Positions 1 to 6,981 of a stretch of 8,694 bases of DNA are shown here, piece by piece. Where the stretch lies: positions 1-8,694 of the forward strand of contig JAFGDI010000148.1 in assembly GCA_016932145.1 (NCBI GenBank), read 5' to 3'. Position 1 is the first letter of the stretch. Each line of letters opens with the position of its first letter. Made by a program: the position numbers and the translations under genes. This DNA comes from Sedimentisphaerales bacterium. GTDB lineage: Bacteria; Planctomycetota; Phycisphaerae; Sedimentisphaerales; SM23-30. Under the pieces are notes generated by a model. It worked only from the letters and a program-made list of their open reading frames with translations. It ran no database searches and had not been told where the DNA came from.

Positions 1-1541
1 CTGTTACCTTCATAATGGATCGGCCGGGAGCTGTCGATCGCAAGAATCGCTTCACGCACGAATTTGAAGTTTTCGCCGGGACCTGCCTCATTTCCCAGCG
101 ACCAGAAAATAATGGAAGGATGGTTTTTGGATCGCTGCACCATTCTTACCCCCCGGTCAACATGGGCTGCCCGCCAGCCGGGTTTATTACTGGGTGAATT
201 GTCGCCATAGCCCATACCATGCGATTCGATATTGGCCTCGTCCATTACATACAGGCCATATTGGTCACAGAGTTCATACCAGCGTGGGGTATTAGGATAG
301 TGACTATTGCGTACTATATTCATATTATTCTGCTTCATGATCAGAATATCTTTGAGCATGACCTCTTCGGCCATTACCCTGCCGCGATCAGGATCGTTTT
401 CGTGGCGATTAGCTCCTAAAAACTCTACTGCCCGACCATTGACCCATACTTGCTGGTCTTTGATCTCTACTGTACGAAAGCCGACCTTGCACGAAGTTGA
501 CTCACCAGCGGAATTGGTAACAACCAGAGTATATAGATATGGTTCTTCTGCCGACCAGCAGTTAACCTTACCGGCGGCGAGGGCAAATTCAACCTCAGCC
601 TGACCTCTGGGTTCAAGCAAAGCGACTTTGTCGTCACTGACAACCTTTTTACCATCGGCATCAAAAAGGTCAGCAGCTATATTAACTTTGGCGGTTTGTT
701 CGGTAAAATTATCAACCAGAACAGTGATATCAAGTTGCCCTTTAGTATAGGACAAATCGAGCTGCGGCCTGGCAAAAACATCACGAACCGCTTGCCGGGG
801 CTGGGCATAGACAATTACATCACGATGTATGCCGCTGAGCCGCCACATATCCTGATCTTCAAGATAGCTGCCATCACTCCAGCGATATACTTCAACGGCC
901 AGCAGATTAGCTCCAGGGTTTACAAAGCTGGTAATATCAAATTCCGCCGCTGTCATACTATCCTGACTATAGCCCACTTTACTGCCATTGACCCAGAGAT
1001 AGAAGGCACTTTCCACGCCCTCGAACTTCAGGAATATCTGCTTATCACTCCAGTCTGTGGGCAGTGTGAATTCCCGGCGATAACTGCCTACCGGATTGGG
1101 CAGCCGATATTTGAGAAAACCCTCTTCTACCGGACCCATAACATCTGGAATGAGGTCAGGATTATATGGATAGCGGGTATTGGAATACAGCGGCGTGCCA
1201 TAACCTTCGATCTGCCAGCAAGAGGGAACTGGTATGGTTTGCCAGTTGTTATCATCAAAATTAACCTGGTAAAAATCAAGCGGCCGCTGGTCAGGACCTG
1301 CCGACCAGTTGAATTTCCAGTTACCATTAAGCAAAAGCATACGGTCTGACCTGGCAGCCGGCAGAAAATCAGCCGCCGCTTTGCTCTGGCTATGTACCGC
1401 CAGAGTGGCATGCGGTGCAACTGTATTAATATGTAATACGCTCTGATCTCGCCATTCTTCGATTGCTGCTATGGCACTACCGTTGAGTCCAGTCAGCAAC
1501 ATGAGCAATCCGAGTGTTTGCGTAATAGCTTTATACCTCAT
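1..1541 (-). CDS. lacZ: Secreted GH2 beta-galactosidase (LacZ-type), 3' end outside the window
   Basis: Hydrolyses terminal beta-galactosides; probably exported. The first 513 residues are present and the frame stays open to the window edge. Residues 1-26 form a signal peptide (basic start, Leu-rich core, A-I-A near 23-25). A GH2 sugar-binding jelly-roll begins near LNGNWKF (71-77) and runs to about 230, followed by an Ig-like domain and the start of the TIM barrel. LacZ hallmarks are NRHEN (378-382), RNSHYP (411-416), DEANIESHG (434-442) and SLGNE (481-485). E485 aligns with the E. coli acid/base Glu461. The nucleophile (E. coli Glu537) would lie about 75 residues further on, outside the window, so an intact active site cannot be confirmed. 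The ATG at 1541 has AGGAGA six bases upstream. It lies 29 bp after the stop of the six-hairpin gene, so the two are probably co-transcribed. Galactosidase activity is likely; the natural substrate is unknown. Confidence 0.93.
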   Translation of the reverse strand, partial: MRYKAITQTLGLLMLLTGLNGSAIAAIEEWRDQSVLHINTVAPHATLAVHSQSKAAADFLPAARSDRMLLLNGNWKFNWSAGPDQRPLDFYQVNFDDNNWQTIPVPSCWQIEGYGTPLYSNTRYPYNPDLIPDVMGPVEEGFLKYRLPNPVGSYRREFTLPTDWSDKQIFLKFEGVESAFYLWVNGSKVGYSQDSMTAAEFDITSFVNPGANLLAVEVYRWSDGSYLEDQDMWRLSGIHRDVIVYAQPRQAVRDVFARPQLDLSYTKGQLDITVLVDNFTEQTAKVNIAADLFDADGKKVVSDDKVALLEPRGQAEVEFALAAGKVNCWSAEEPYLYTLVVTNSAGESTSCKVGFRTVEIKDQQVWVNGRAVEFLGANRHENDPDRGRVMAEEVMLKDILIMKQNNMNIVRNSHYPNTPRWYELCDQYGLYVMDEANIESHGMGYGDNSPSNKPGWRAAHVDRGVRMVQRSKNHPSIIFWSLGNEAGPGENFKFVREAILAIDSSRPIHYEGN

Positions 1542-1570
1542 TGTCTCTCCTGTTTATTACAAATTAATTT

Positions 1571-4090
1571 TCAGTTCATATCTGGCAAAAGAGTTATTTC
1601 TACTTTTTCTTTGGACTTTAATGGCAATGAGAATTTCAGGTTGCCTTTTCCATCAGCGGTTATTTTTTGATTAGCTCCAGAACTGACTTTTATAATATAC
1701 TCTTTTTTCGGTGTCAATCCATGTTTAGTATTATCTACAACTACGGGTTTATCACTTTTCAGTGTCCATTGAATAAATGTGGACTGATTTGTCAGATTTC
1801 CTAAGGTCACATTGCAGTTTTTGTCTTTTTCCAGACTCAGGAACGGCATATCGCTCTTGCCGATATAATAGTCCAGTTGTTTATCTGATATATTGATACC
1901 AAACGATTCGTCACTTTTTGCGGCAAAACCGTTTGCAGCCACAGAATACTGTGCATTTGTCAGGCATATTTCGTAATCAGTATCTCGTAACTGGTACTTA
2001 ACTATTGTCCCGTTCATTGATTCTGACAGATGCGGCTCAAGATAGAGTCGGTTGTATTGCGGCTGGATACCAAATATATTGCGATATAAGCCGACAATTG
2101 CCATGCCATTACCCCCTAAGATATCATCGCCAAGTCCTTGCTGAGAGAATCTGGCATAGCGTTGAAATGCCAGACCATCTTTCTGGTATTGCCCTATTAT
2201 ATTGTTGATATATTTCAGGGCCAGTTCGGGGTTACGCCGGGCATAGATGCGGGTACCAAGTTCGGCCCAGGACAGAAATATATCGCCATTTTCGTAGGTG
2301 GGGAATGGGTAGTTAGACCCTGCCCCTTCGCCCGGCTCATACGGGTAAACACATAACGGCCAGGAGAACAGTTTTTCTTTTACCATTTCTGCTTCTAGCT
2401 GGTCTGTTATGGCTGCTACTTTTTCCTCGTCTGTGCAAAGGTCATATCCGATAGCCGCAAAATTAACTGGTATTACCAGGTTGTTTCCGTGTATAGAATC
2501 GTCTTTATCTCGCCAGTAAACGAACCACTGCTTTTCAGGGTTCCAGAAGCCACCGTCAGCTATGTCCTTATTAAAACTGGCCTTGAGTTTTGCCGCTGCC
2601 AGACGGTATTTGTCGGCTACTGAAGTATCGCCAAGTATTTCTTCAACTTGCGACCATAGGGTCATTGCCTGATACATTTCGGCATTGACCAGAGCGTTTT
2701 CATATGAGGCCCAGATTATATCGATCCAGTCGCTGCCGCGGGCATCTGTATGCAGATTGGTCATCATTTCCAGCAGTCCATCGCCGTCGCTGTCCCTTTT
2801 GAGCATATATTCCAGAGCAGCCCGGCATGTAGCTCTTTGGCCACTAACCCAGGCCAGATCGCCGGTATTGTGAAACTGCTCTGCTACCACGATCACATAA
2901 TCCGGCTGGCTGTCCAGTAGATAACCCCATTGAGCTTCATAAAAGCCCTCGCTGGTATATGTTCCTGGCATATCATCGCCACGATTATCCTTGAACCGGG
3001 CCAGTATCCGACCATCAGCTTTTACAGCATTATCGCGGAAATGGTCATATGTCATACTCACATTGTTCGTATAATTATTATCATGAATGGCCATTGCCAT
3101 CTGGGCAAACCATTGCTCATGAAGACAGATATACCCAGTTCGCCAGCCGTTACCACCGCAAAGGTTACGATCTATTGTGCCATAGCGGAGAATCGTGTTG
3201 AGTATCTCTCTTACCGCAGACTCATCTACTCCCTTAAACTCGCCCAGGTCAAATTGCTTCGCATAGTCTGGGGCGGTTATCTGATATGTTACCTTTTGTA
3301 CACCTTTTTTAGCCGTAAAAGGCTTCCAGACCTGACTATCACGAATAAACCGGATCAGGTCAACTCTGGTTGCCATAGGATTATCACTCAAGGTGTGGGC
3401 CAGGGTATAGCTATTATCAGCATTGTGTGTGAACCGGCATGCGATCTGCTGATCTGACAGTTCCGTCGGCTTTATATTCAGACAGAGCTCGCGGTCTTTA
3501 TTCCAGAAAAGGACCTCTCCGGCATGACTGCCTAGCGTACTATTGCTTTCAGCTAAAAGTTTATTCCAGGCTACTGCACCACTGTCTAATATGCCACCTG
3601 TCCAGGTTTCCATATCGGCAAATACCCATTGGGCCAGTCCGGAATCATCCAGTTCGATCGAATTAGGAATACTCCGTTCGATAGTCCATGCTATTGTGTC
3701 TGCTTCAACAGTAAATACCCAGCTTTCCTCGACCTGAAATTCAGCCGGGCCGTATTTAATGCCAGTTATCGAAACTGTGTCATCTTGAGTACTCAGCTCT
3801 GGTGTGCATGTGACACTGGCAGAGCTATATTGATTTCCAGCGACCTTTATGGTTGTTGATACTCCATTTTGAGCATTGAGCAATTCCTGACCAGCGACAA
3901 TCAGGCTTTTGATATAGCAGCCGTTCTCGTTGGCAAGTGTAAGCGAAAGGCTTTTATCGTCGCTATTAATAACAACTGAGCCATTATTACCGTTTGTACT
4001 CAGCAGAGCTTCCGGGTAGGCAGTCTGTGTCAGAGATAGAACAGTTGCTGCCAGTGCCATCAAAACACATGTTTTTTTTCTGTTTAACAT
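1571..4090 (-). CDS. Secreted six-hairpin (alpha/alpha)6-barrel glycosidase-like protein
   Basis: 839-residue exported protein, probably a carbohydrate-active enzyme. Residues 1-28 form a signal peptide (MLNRKK then a hydrophobic stretch). Residues about 30-280 look like an all-beta domain, as in the N-terminal super-sandwich of many six-hairpin glycosidases. Residues about 290-690 look like an (alpha/alpha)6 barrel, with RDSDGDGLLEM (432-442), SDWID (453-457), ENALVNAEMY (464-473), ENGD (600-603) and the closing pattern NGMAIVGLYRNIFGIQP (661-677) plus LYLEPHL (682-688), which recalls the barrel ends of GH78, GH94 and related enzymes. Residues about 700-839 look like further beta domains. 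I cannot place it in a named GH family. D454 and several acidic residues around 600-609 are catalytic candidates by analogy only. An ATG start with AGGA nine bases upstream supports this start. It is the first gene of a two-gene unit with the beta-galactosidase, suggesting both act on the same glycan. Confidence 0.85.
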   Translation of the reverse strand: MLNRKKTCVLMALAATVLSLTQTAYPEALLSTNGNNGSVVINSDDKSLSLTLANENGCYIKSLIVAGQELLNAQNGVSTTIKVAGNQYSSASVTCTPELSTQDDTVSITGIKYGPAEFQVEESWVFTVEADTIAWTIERSIPNSIELDDSGLAQWVFADMETWTGGILDSGAVAWNKLLAESNSTLGSHAGEVLFWNKDRELCLNIKPTELSDQQIACRFTHNADNSYTLAHTLSDNPMATRVDLIRFIRDSQVWKPFTAKKGVQKVTYQITAPDYAKQFDLGEFKGVDESAVREILNTILRYGTIDRNLCGGNGWRTGYICLHEQWFAQMAMAIHDNNYTNNVSMTYDHFRDNAVKADGRILARFKDNRGDDMPGTYTSEGFYEAQWGYLLDSQPDYVIVVAEQFHNTGDLAWVSGQRATCRAALEYMLKRDSDGDGLLEMMTNLHTDARGSDWIDIIWASYENALVNAEMYQAMTLWSQVEEILGDTSVADKYRLAAAKLKASFNKDIADGGFWNPEKQWFVYWRDKDDSIHGNNLVIPVNFAAIGYDLCTDEEKVAAITDQLEAEMVKEKLFSWPLCVYPYEPGEGAGSNYPFPTYENGDIFLSWAELGTRIYARRNPELALKYINNIIGQYQKDGLAFQRYARFSQQGLGDDILGGNGMAIVGLYRNIFGIQPQYNRLYLEPHLSESMNGTIVKYQLRDTDYEICLTNAQYSVAANGFAAKSDESFGINISDKQLDYYIGKSDMPFLSLEKDKNCNVTLGNLTNQSTFIQWTLKSDKPVVVDNTKHGLTPKKEYIIKVSSGANQKITADGKGNLKFSLPLKSKEKVEITLLPDMN

Positions 4091-4179
4091 GTTTATTTTT
4101 CCTGTTCATTTTGCATAGTTAAAAGTTAATTACAGTTGAGTTTATTTTACGCCTGCCTAAGCTTAATCGTAGCAGAGAT

Positions 4180-4214
4180 TGGGAAATTAGCCCTGATTTG
4201 AAATTTTTTTGTAA
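4180..4214 (-). promoter_or_regulatory. Candidate promoter for the hydrolase operon
   Basis: On the minus strand TTTACA (five of six to the -35 consensus), an 18-base spacer and GCTAAT (four of six to the -10 consensus) lie about 90 bp before the six-hairpin start. The -35 overlaps the palindrome at 4209-4223. The match is modest and other A/T-rich hexamers nearby could serve instead. Confidence 0.3.
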
Positions 4215-4223
4215 AATTTACAA
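4209..4223. promoter_or_regulatory. Palindromic operator candidate upstream of the hydrolase genes
   Basis: TTGTAAA-A-TTTACAA is a perfect inverted repeat with 7-base arms around one central base, 119 bp upstream of the six-hairpin start. TGTAAA/TTTACA arms are common in LacI-family sugar-regulator operators, though those usually have an even-length centre with CG. On the minus strand its right half supplies TTTACA, which with GCTAAT 18 bases on makes a plausible promoter, so a bound repressor would block it. Function is inferred. Confidence 0.4.
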
Positions 4224-4271
4224 CTCTTGTGGCCAGTCGATCACTGTTTTGTCTCTTTTATCTGGAAATAC

Positions 4272-4310
4272 CAACAAAACAACAAATAATCCTGAATTGG
4301 CTCCAGAATT
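4272..4310 (-). terminator. Possible weak terminator after the pseudopilin gene
   Basis: On the minus strand AATTCTG (4310-4304) and CAGGATT (4294-4288) form a 7-bp stem with one G-U pair and a 9-base loop, followed by the T-rich run ATTTGTTGTTTTGTTG. It lies about 65 bp after the pseudopilin stop and before the hydrolase start. The stem is weak, so read-through into the hydrolase genes is possible. Confidence 0.35.
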
Positions 4311-4373
4311 ACTTGCTGTTTTGTAGGGATGTGCTTTGTGTCTTATCCATTTAGTGCATTATATATATGGCAT

Positions 4374-5195
4374 TTAGTAACCCAGTCGGCCCCAGATGCC
4401 TTTCTGCACCCGCTCTAAGTCGGCTTTATTACTGCCGGGCGGTGTCTTATAGCCGGGGTTTATCTTGATCCATTCCTCATATTTCATCTTGCCATAGGTT
4501 ATAGTTTCTTTACTCTCCCATTTCCAGTGTTCAGCATGGCCATCGGCAAAACTGAAGGTAGCCCCTTTATTATGCTGTACCGGCGGCTGATTCCACCAGT
4601 AAGGCTGATCATACCATTGCGTCCAGGCACACCAGGTAACGGTAAATTCATCAACAAAGACTATGCGTTCACTGCCAAATTTGATCTGCGAGGTATTTCT
4701 CAAAACCGGCGAACCAGCTCCGGTAAGATTCACCTGACTGGGTATCGGGAAGTTCATGGCATGTGAAATATTATATGACCTTTGCACACCTTCCAGAGCA
4801 TTAGGGCAGCGAAAGATTTCCTTGACCTTACCGGCATATTTATAGAGCAGATTATATTCCAGTTCCCGCATCTGCTGCTCCACCGGCTTACGCACTGTGT
4901 CACTATAATTGAGATTAACCGTATAGGTCCAGGCTGGTTTGCGATTTAACCTCTCGGCATCATCATTCCAGGTGTCGTTAGGCACGATTTTTGAGCCATT
5001 ATCATCACTATACATCAGCCAGCCGGTAGTGAGCTGCTTGAGATTACTTAAACATACCGTTATTTTGGCCTGCTCTTTGGCCTTGCCCAGAGCCGGCATC
5101 ATTATCGAAACCAGCAAAGCAATTATTGTTATTACTACCAGCAATTCGATCAGGGTAAAAGCCCCTGCCCTGTGTTTTTTCCCGTAAATCTGCAT
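4374..5195 (-). CDS. H-X9-DG pseudopilin (prepilin-type, DUF1559-like)
   Basis: 273-residue type II secretion/type IV pilus-like pseudopilin, inserted in the inner membrane and processed by a prepilin peptidase. The short basic leader is followed by AFTLIELLVVI (12-22); Glu17 is the conserved +5 Glu if cleavage falls before Phe13, so the -1 residue is Ala12 rather than the usual Gly. The hydrophobic helix runs to about residue 36, then an amphipathic segment (GKAKEQAK) and CLSNLKQL (48-55). An F-R-C-P motif lies at 128-131. His208 and Asp218-Gly219 form the H-X9-DG motif. This family occurs in many copies per genome in Planctomycetes and Lentisphaerae. The ATG at 5195 is preceded by AAAGG seven bases upstream. 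The hydrolase genes lie downstream on the same strand after a 283 bp gap, so the pseudopilin may be a separate transcription unit. Its exact role (secretion system, surface fibre or other) is not shown by sequence. Confidence 0.9.
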   Translation of the reverse strand: MQIYGKKHRAGAFTLIELLVVITIIALLVSIMMPALGKAKEQAKITVCLSNLKQLTTGWLMYSDDNGSKIVPNDTWNDDAERLNRKPAWTYTVNLNYSDTVRKPVEQQMRELEYNLLYKYAGKVKEIFRCPNALEGVQRSYNISHAMNFPIPSQVNLTGAGSPVLRNTSQIKFGSERIVFVDEFTVTWCAWTQWYDQPYWWNQPPVQHNKGATFSFADGHAEHWKWESKETITYGKMKYEEWIKINPGYKTPPGSNKADLERVQKGIWGRLGY

Positions 5196-5220
5196 TATAT
5201 GGCCTTTCTATGGATCAAGC

Positions 5221-5226
5221 ATTATA
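5221..5226 (-). promoter_or_regulatory. Perfect -10 box upstream of the pseudopilin gene
   Basis: TATAAT on the minus strand, about 26 bp before the ATG at 5195, leaving a very short leader that contains the AAAGG ribosome site. No good -35 is present at 16-18 bases spacing (best is TATTTT). A copy of the ATTGACTGCAA repeat abuts it upstream, so activator-dependent transcription is possible. Confidence 0.35.
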
Positions 5227-5397
5227 TTGACTGCAAGGCAAGTAAAATAATACAGCAGAACAATGCTGCGACAATACCGCCGGCAGAAACATTTAAAAAA
5301 GACTAATACCACAATTGACTGCAATAGTTACCGCCTGGGTTCTTACCGGTAAATAACATTTGGCCAGATATAAAAAATGGCCTTCGTTGCCGTCAAT
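5226..5397. repeat. ATTGACTGCAA short repeats
   Basis: Exact direct copies at 5226-5236 and 5314-5324, an inverted copy with one mismatch (ATTGACGGCAA on the minus strand, 5397-5387), and a partial copy ATTGACTGC further away at 5959-5967. They flank the pseudopilin promoter region and could be regulator sites; chance recurrence is not excluded. Confidence 0.4.
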
Positions 5398-5825
5398 GCA
5401 ACCATATTCAGATAAACACATAATAACGCAGAAAGGATAATATGCAAGCATTTCTGGCTAAACACCCCCCCGCTAAAGACCAGAAAAACAACGAAATAAA
5501 CAAAATAATTGCACTATAGTAATATTTGGCAGTACAAACACATCTCTCTCGTGCAAAAAAACAGAGCAACACTGGCCAAAAGAACAATAATCTGCAAGAA
5601 CACCCGACAAACAATACAAAAGCCCCCTGCCAGCAGAAATTCATTGCTCTTAAGTAGAAATCTTAAAAATAATGGTAACTTTTTTTAGAGTGGTCAAGCC
5701 GCAACCACAAGAAATAAGGTAACCGTTAAGGGTTAAAGAGCGAAAGTTTATCGCGGTAAGCCACCAATGGGGCAAGCAGATCGATTTCAAAGACAAAACC
5801 TGAAATATACTAAAATCAGAGATAT

Positions 5826-5886
5826 AACTGCCCCTCAGACTGACGACAGACCAAACGCTCTGGCAGTTTCACAAATCGTCTTTTTT
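5826..5886 (+). terminator. Terminator-like element with alternative pairing in the intergenic gap
   Basis: GACGACAGA (5842-5850) can pair with TCTG (5859-5862) and TCGTC (5876-5880), the latter running straight into six T residues (5881-5886). Alternatively AACTGCC (5826-5832) pairs with GGCAGTT (5862-5868) in a 7-bp stem. It would end a plus-strand transcript that starts within the gap, perhaps a small RNA. The long bulge weakens the terminator form. Confidence 0.3.
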
Positions 5887-6028
5887 ACCATTCAATGCAA
5901 AAATAGAGAGAGACCCCTAGCAAGGATAAAGCACTGACATATAAGTATTTAGCCAAAAATTGACTGCTGTTACAGCTTTCTGCTTTAACCTGGTTAAGTT
6001 TAATATCGCCAAAATTCCTTTTTTGCAC

Positions 6029-6034
6029 TATAAT
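6029..6034 (+). promoter_or_regulatory. Perfect -10 box upstream of the dapB-like gene
   Basis: TATAAT inside TTGCACTATAATAAG, followed by a leader of about 135 bases before the dapB-like ATG. No recognisable TTGACA lies at the right distance (TCGCCA at 17 bases). The start of the motif, TTGCACTATA, also occurs at 5509-5518. Confidence 0.45.
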
Positions 6035-6110
6035 AAGGGTAAGGAATGTTGTGTAACGCAATCAAGGTTTTGCCCTGTTGTAATTTGATGTTGTACAGCG
6101 ATGGATTTTG

Positions 6111-6152
6111 TCTGGCATACCAGAGAGTTTATGGCCCCGGGGTGGGCTTTTT
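6111..6152 (+). promoter_or_regulatory. Structured leader with terminator-like hairpin before the dapB-like gene
   Basis: Two hairpins stand in the leader. TCTGG-CATA-CCAGA (6111-6124) is a 5-bp stem. GCCC-CGGGGT-GGGC (6134-6147) is followed at once by TTTTT (6148-6152), the form of a short intrinsic terminator, ten bases before the AGGAG ribosome site. GGCATA (6114-6119) can instead pair with TATGGCC (6130-6136, one bulged G), which would break both hairpins. This resembles an attenuator, but the stems are short and no known riboswitch class is recognisable. Confidence 0.3.
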
Positions 6153-6175
6153 GACAGATACAGGAGAGTTAATTT

Positions 6176-6937
6176 ATGCGAGCAGGTATATTTGGTTTTG
6201 GACGAGCAGGTCGGGCAGTAGCTTCTGTTTTCCTGCAAAAACCAGAGGTACATCTGTCCTGGGTAATGCGTCGGTCTAAATTATTGCATTTTCGGTCAGT
6301 AGCAGAATTTCTGGGTATAGAATCTGATGAACAGGGCATGATCCTTTCCAAAGAAGAATGGACTATCGAGGCTCTGCTCGATGAGCATCCAGTTGATGTC
6401 ATAATCGACTTCTCCGGCATTGATGGCATACTCTACTATGGCAAAGAGGCTGCCAAAAGAGGCATATCAATTGTCAGTGCCATTTCAGAATATCCACCTG
6501 ATCGTCTGGAACTGATAAATCAACTGGCTCAGGATACCAGGGTACTCTGGTCACCTAATATTACCATTGGCATTAACTTCCTGATACTCTCAGCTAAAAT
6601 ACTCAATAAGATAGCACCTTATACTGACATAGAGATAATCGAAGAACACTTCAAAGATAAGCAGGGCATCTCTGGTACCGCCAAAAAGATCGCACAGGCA
6701 CTAGAGATAAAAGAATCGGAGATAAAGACCATAAGAGCCGGTGGCATTGTCGGCCATCATGAAATATTATTTGGCTTTCCCTTCCAGACAGTCAGACTCA
6801 TGCACGAATCGATCTCACGCGAGGCTTTCGGTAACGGTGCCATGTTCGCTGCCGATAATATTCTGAACCTGCCCAACGGCCTGTACTCGATGGAAGATAT
6901 GCTCCTGCCCTATTTTAATCTGCTCAAAGATGAATAA
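6176..6937 (+). CDS. dapB: DapB-like reductase (divergent 4-hydroxy-tetrahydrodipicolinate reductase family)
   Basis: 253-residue cytoplasmic NAD(P)H-dependent reductase of the DapB fold. Canonical DapB makes tetrahydrodipicolinate for lysine and diaminopimelate synthesis. The Rossmann motif GFGRAG spans 7-12, and Arg32-Arg33 after the second strand could favour NADPH (inference). The C-terminal half is clearly DapB: SPNITIGINF (126-135), TDIEIIEEHF (150-159), SGTA (166-169), and H210 to R215 then GNGA (219-222). The catalytic His and Lys (E. coli His159 and Lys163) align with His158 and Lys162. Departures are Phe159 for the second His, SAIS (101-104) for the canonical GTTG, KQGISGTA for K-DAPSGTA, and a shortened stretch before the IVGHHE strand. 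These suggest a distinct subfamily, possibly with another substrate, so the symbol marks family only. AGGAG nine bases upstream of the ATG supports the start. It is monocistronic in view and converges on the phosphatase gene. Confidence 0.85.
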   Translation: MRAGIFGFGRAGRAVASVFLQKPEVHLSWVMRRSKLLHFRSVAEFLGIESDEQGMILSKEEWTIEALLDEHPVDVIIDFSGIDGILYYGKEAAKRGISIVSAISEYPPDRLELINQLAQDTRVLWSPNITIGINFLILSAKILNKIAPYTDIEIIEEHFKDKQGISGTAKKIAQALEIKESEIKTIRAGGIVGHHEILFGFPFQTVRLMHESISREAFGNGAMFAADNILNLPNGLYSMEDMLLPYFNLLKDE

Positions 6938-6981
6938 GCCACCATTTTGCCAGCGATTACCGCTGCCAGCATGTACAAGCA

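Larger units (their letters stand above)
5196..6175. other. 980 bp divergent intergenic region without a convincing gene
   Basis: Lies between the divergently read pseudopilin and dapB-like genes. It contains the two -10 boxes, repeats of ATTGACTGCAA, and hairpins at 5253-5268 (CAGCA/TGCTG), 5328-5352 (TTACCG/CGGTAA), 5362-5382 (GGCCA/TGGCC), 5650-5666 (TTAAG/CTTAA), 5690-5708 (GTGGT/ACCAC) and 5740-5754 (GCGA/TCGC), plus the terminator-like element near 5880. The stretch 5460-5640 is A-rich on the plus strand. I see no tRNA, known riboswitch or transposon remnant. The longest frame (5644-5408 minus, 78 codons) lacks features of a real protein. Confidence 0.6.

Noticed and set aside
696..1349. 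Plus-strand 217-codon open frame
   Set aside because: It is antisense to the GH2 gene, whose minus-strand translation carries clear LacZ motifs throughout.
2930..3457. Plus-strand 175-codon open frame
   Set aside because: Antisense shadow of the six-hairpin gene, with no family resemblance of its own.
4355..5227. TGCATTATAT-like copies at 4355, 5191 and 5219 flanking the pseudopilin gene, as possible insertion or attachment repeats
   Set aside because: The copies are 9-10 bases, A/T-rich and overlap a start codon and a -10 box. There is no integrase or transposase, so coincidence is more likely.
5408..5644. Minus-strand 78-codon frame, hydrophobic and Cys-rich
   Set aside because: It lies opposite an A-rich stretch, which yields Phe/Leu/Cys-rich translations by composition. 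It has no proper ribosome site, recognisable motif or plausible topology.
5680..5800. Known riboswitch (T-box, cobalamin, TPP, c-di-GMP) in the gap
   Set aside because: None of the conserved core sequences of these classes could be found.
6005..6034. Sigma-54 promoter at TTGCAC upstream of the dapB-like gene
   Set aside because: The required GG of the -24 element is missing at the right spacing.
6046..6279. Plus-strand frame across the dapB-like leader, as a possible leader peptide
   Set aside because: It runs well into the dapB-like gene in another frame, has no lysine-rich run, and is explained by the leader and the gene.
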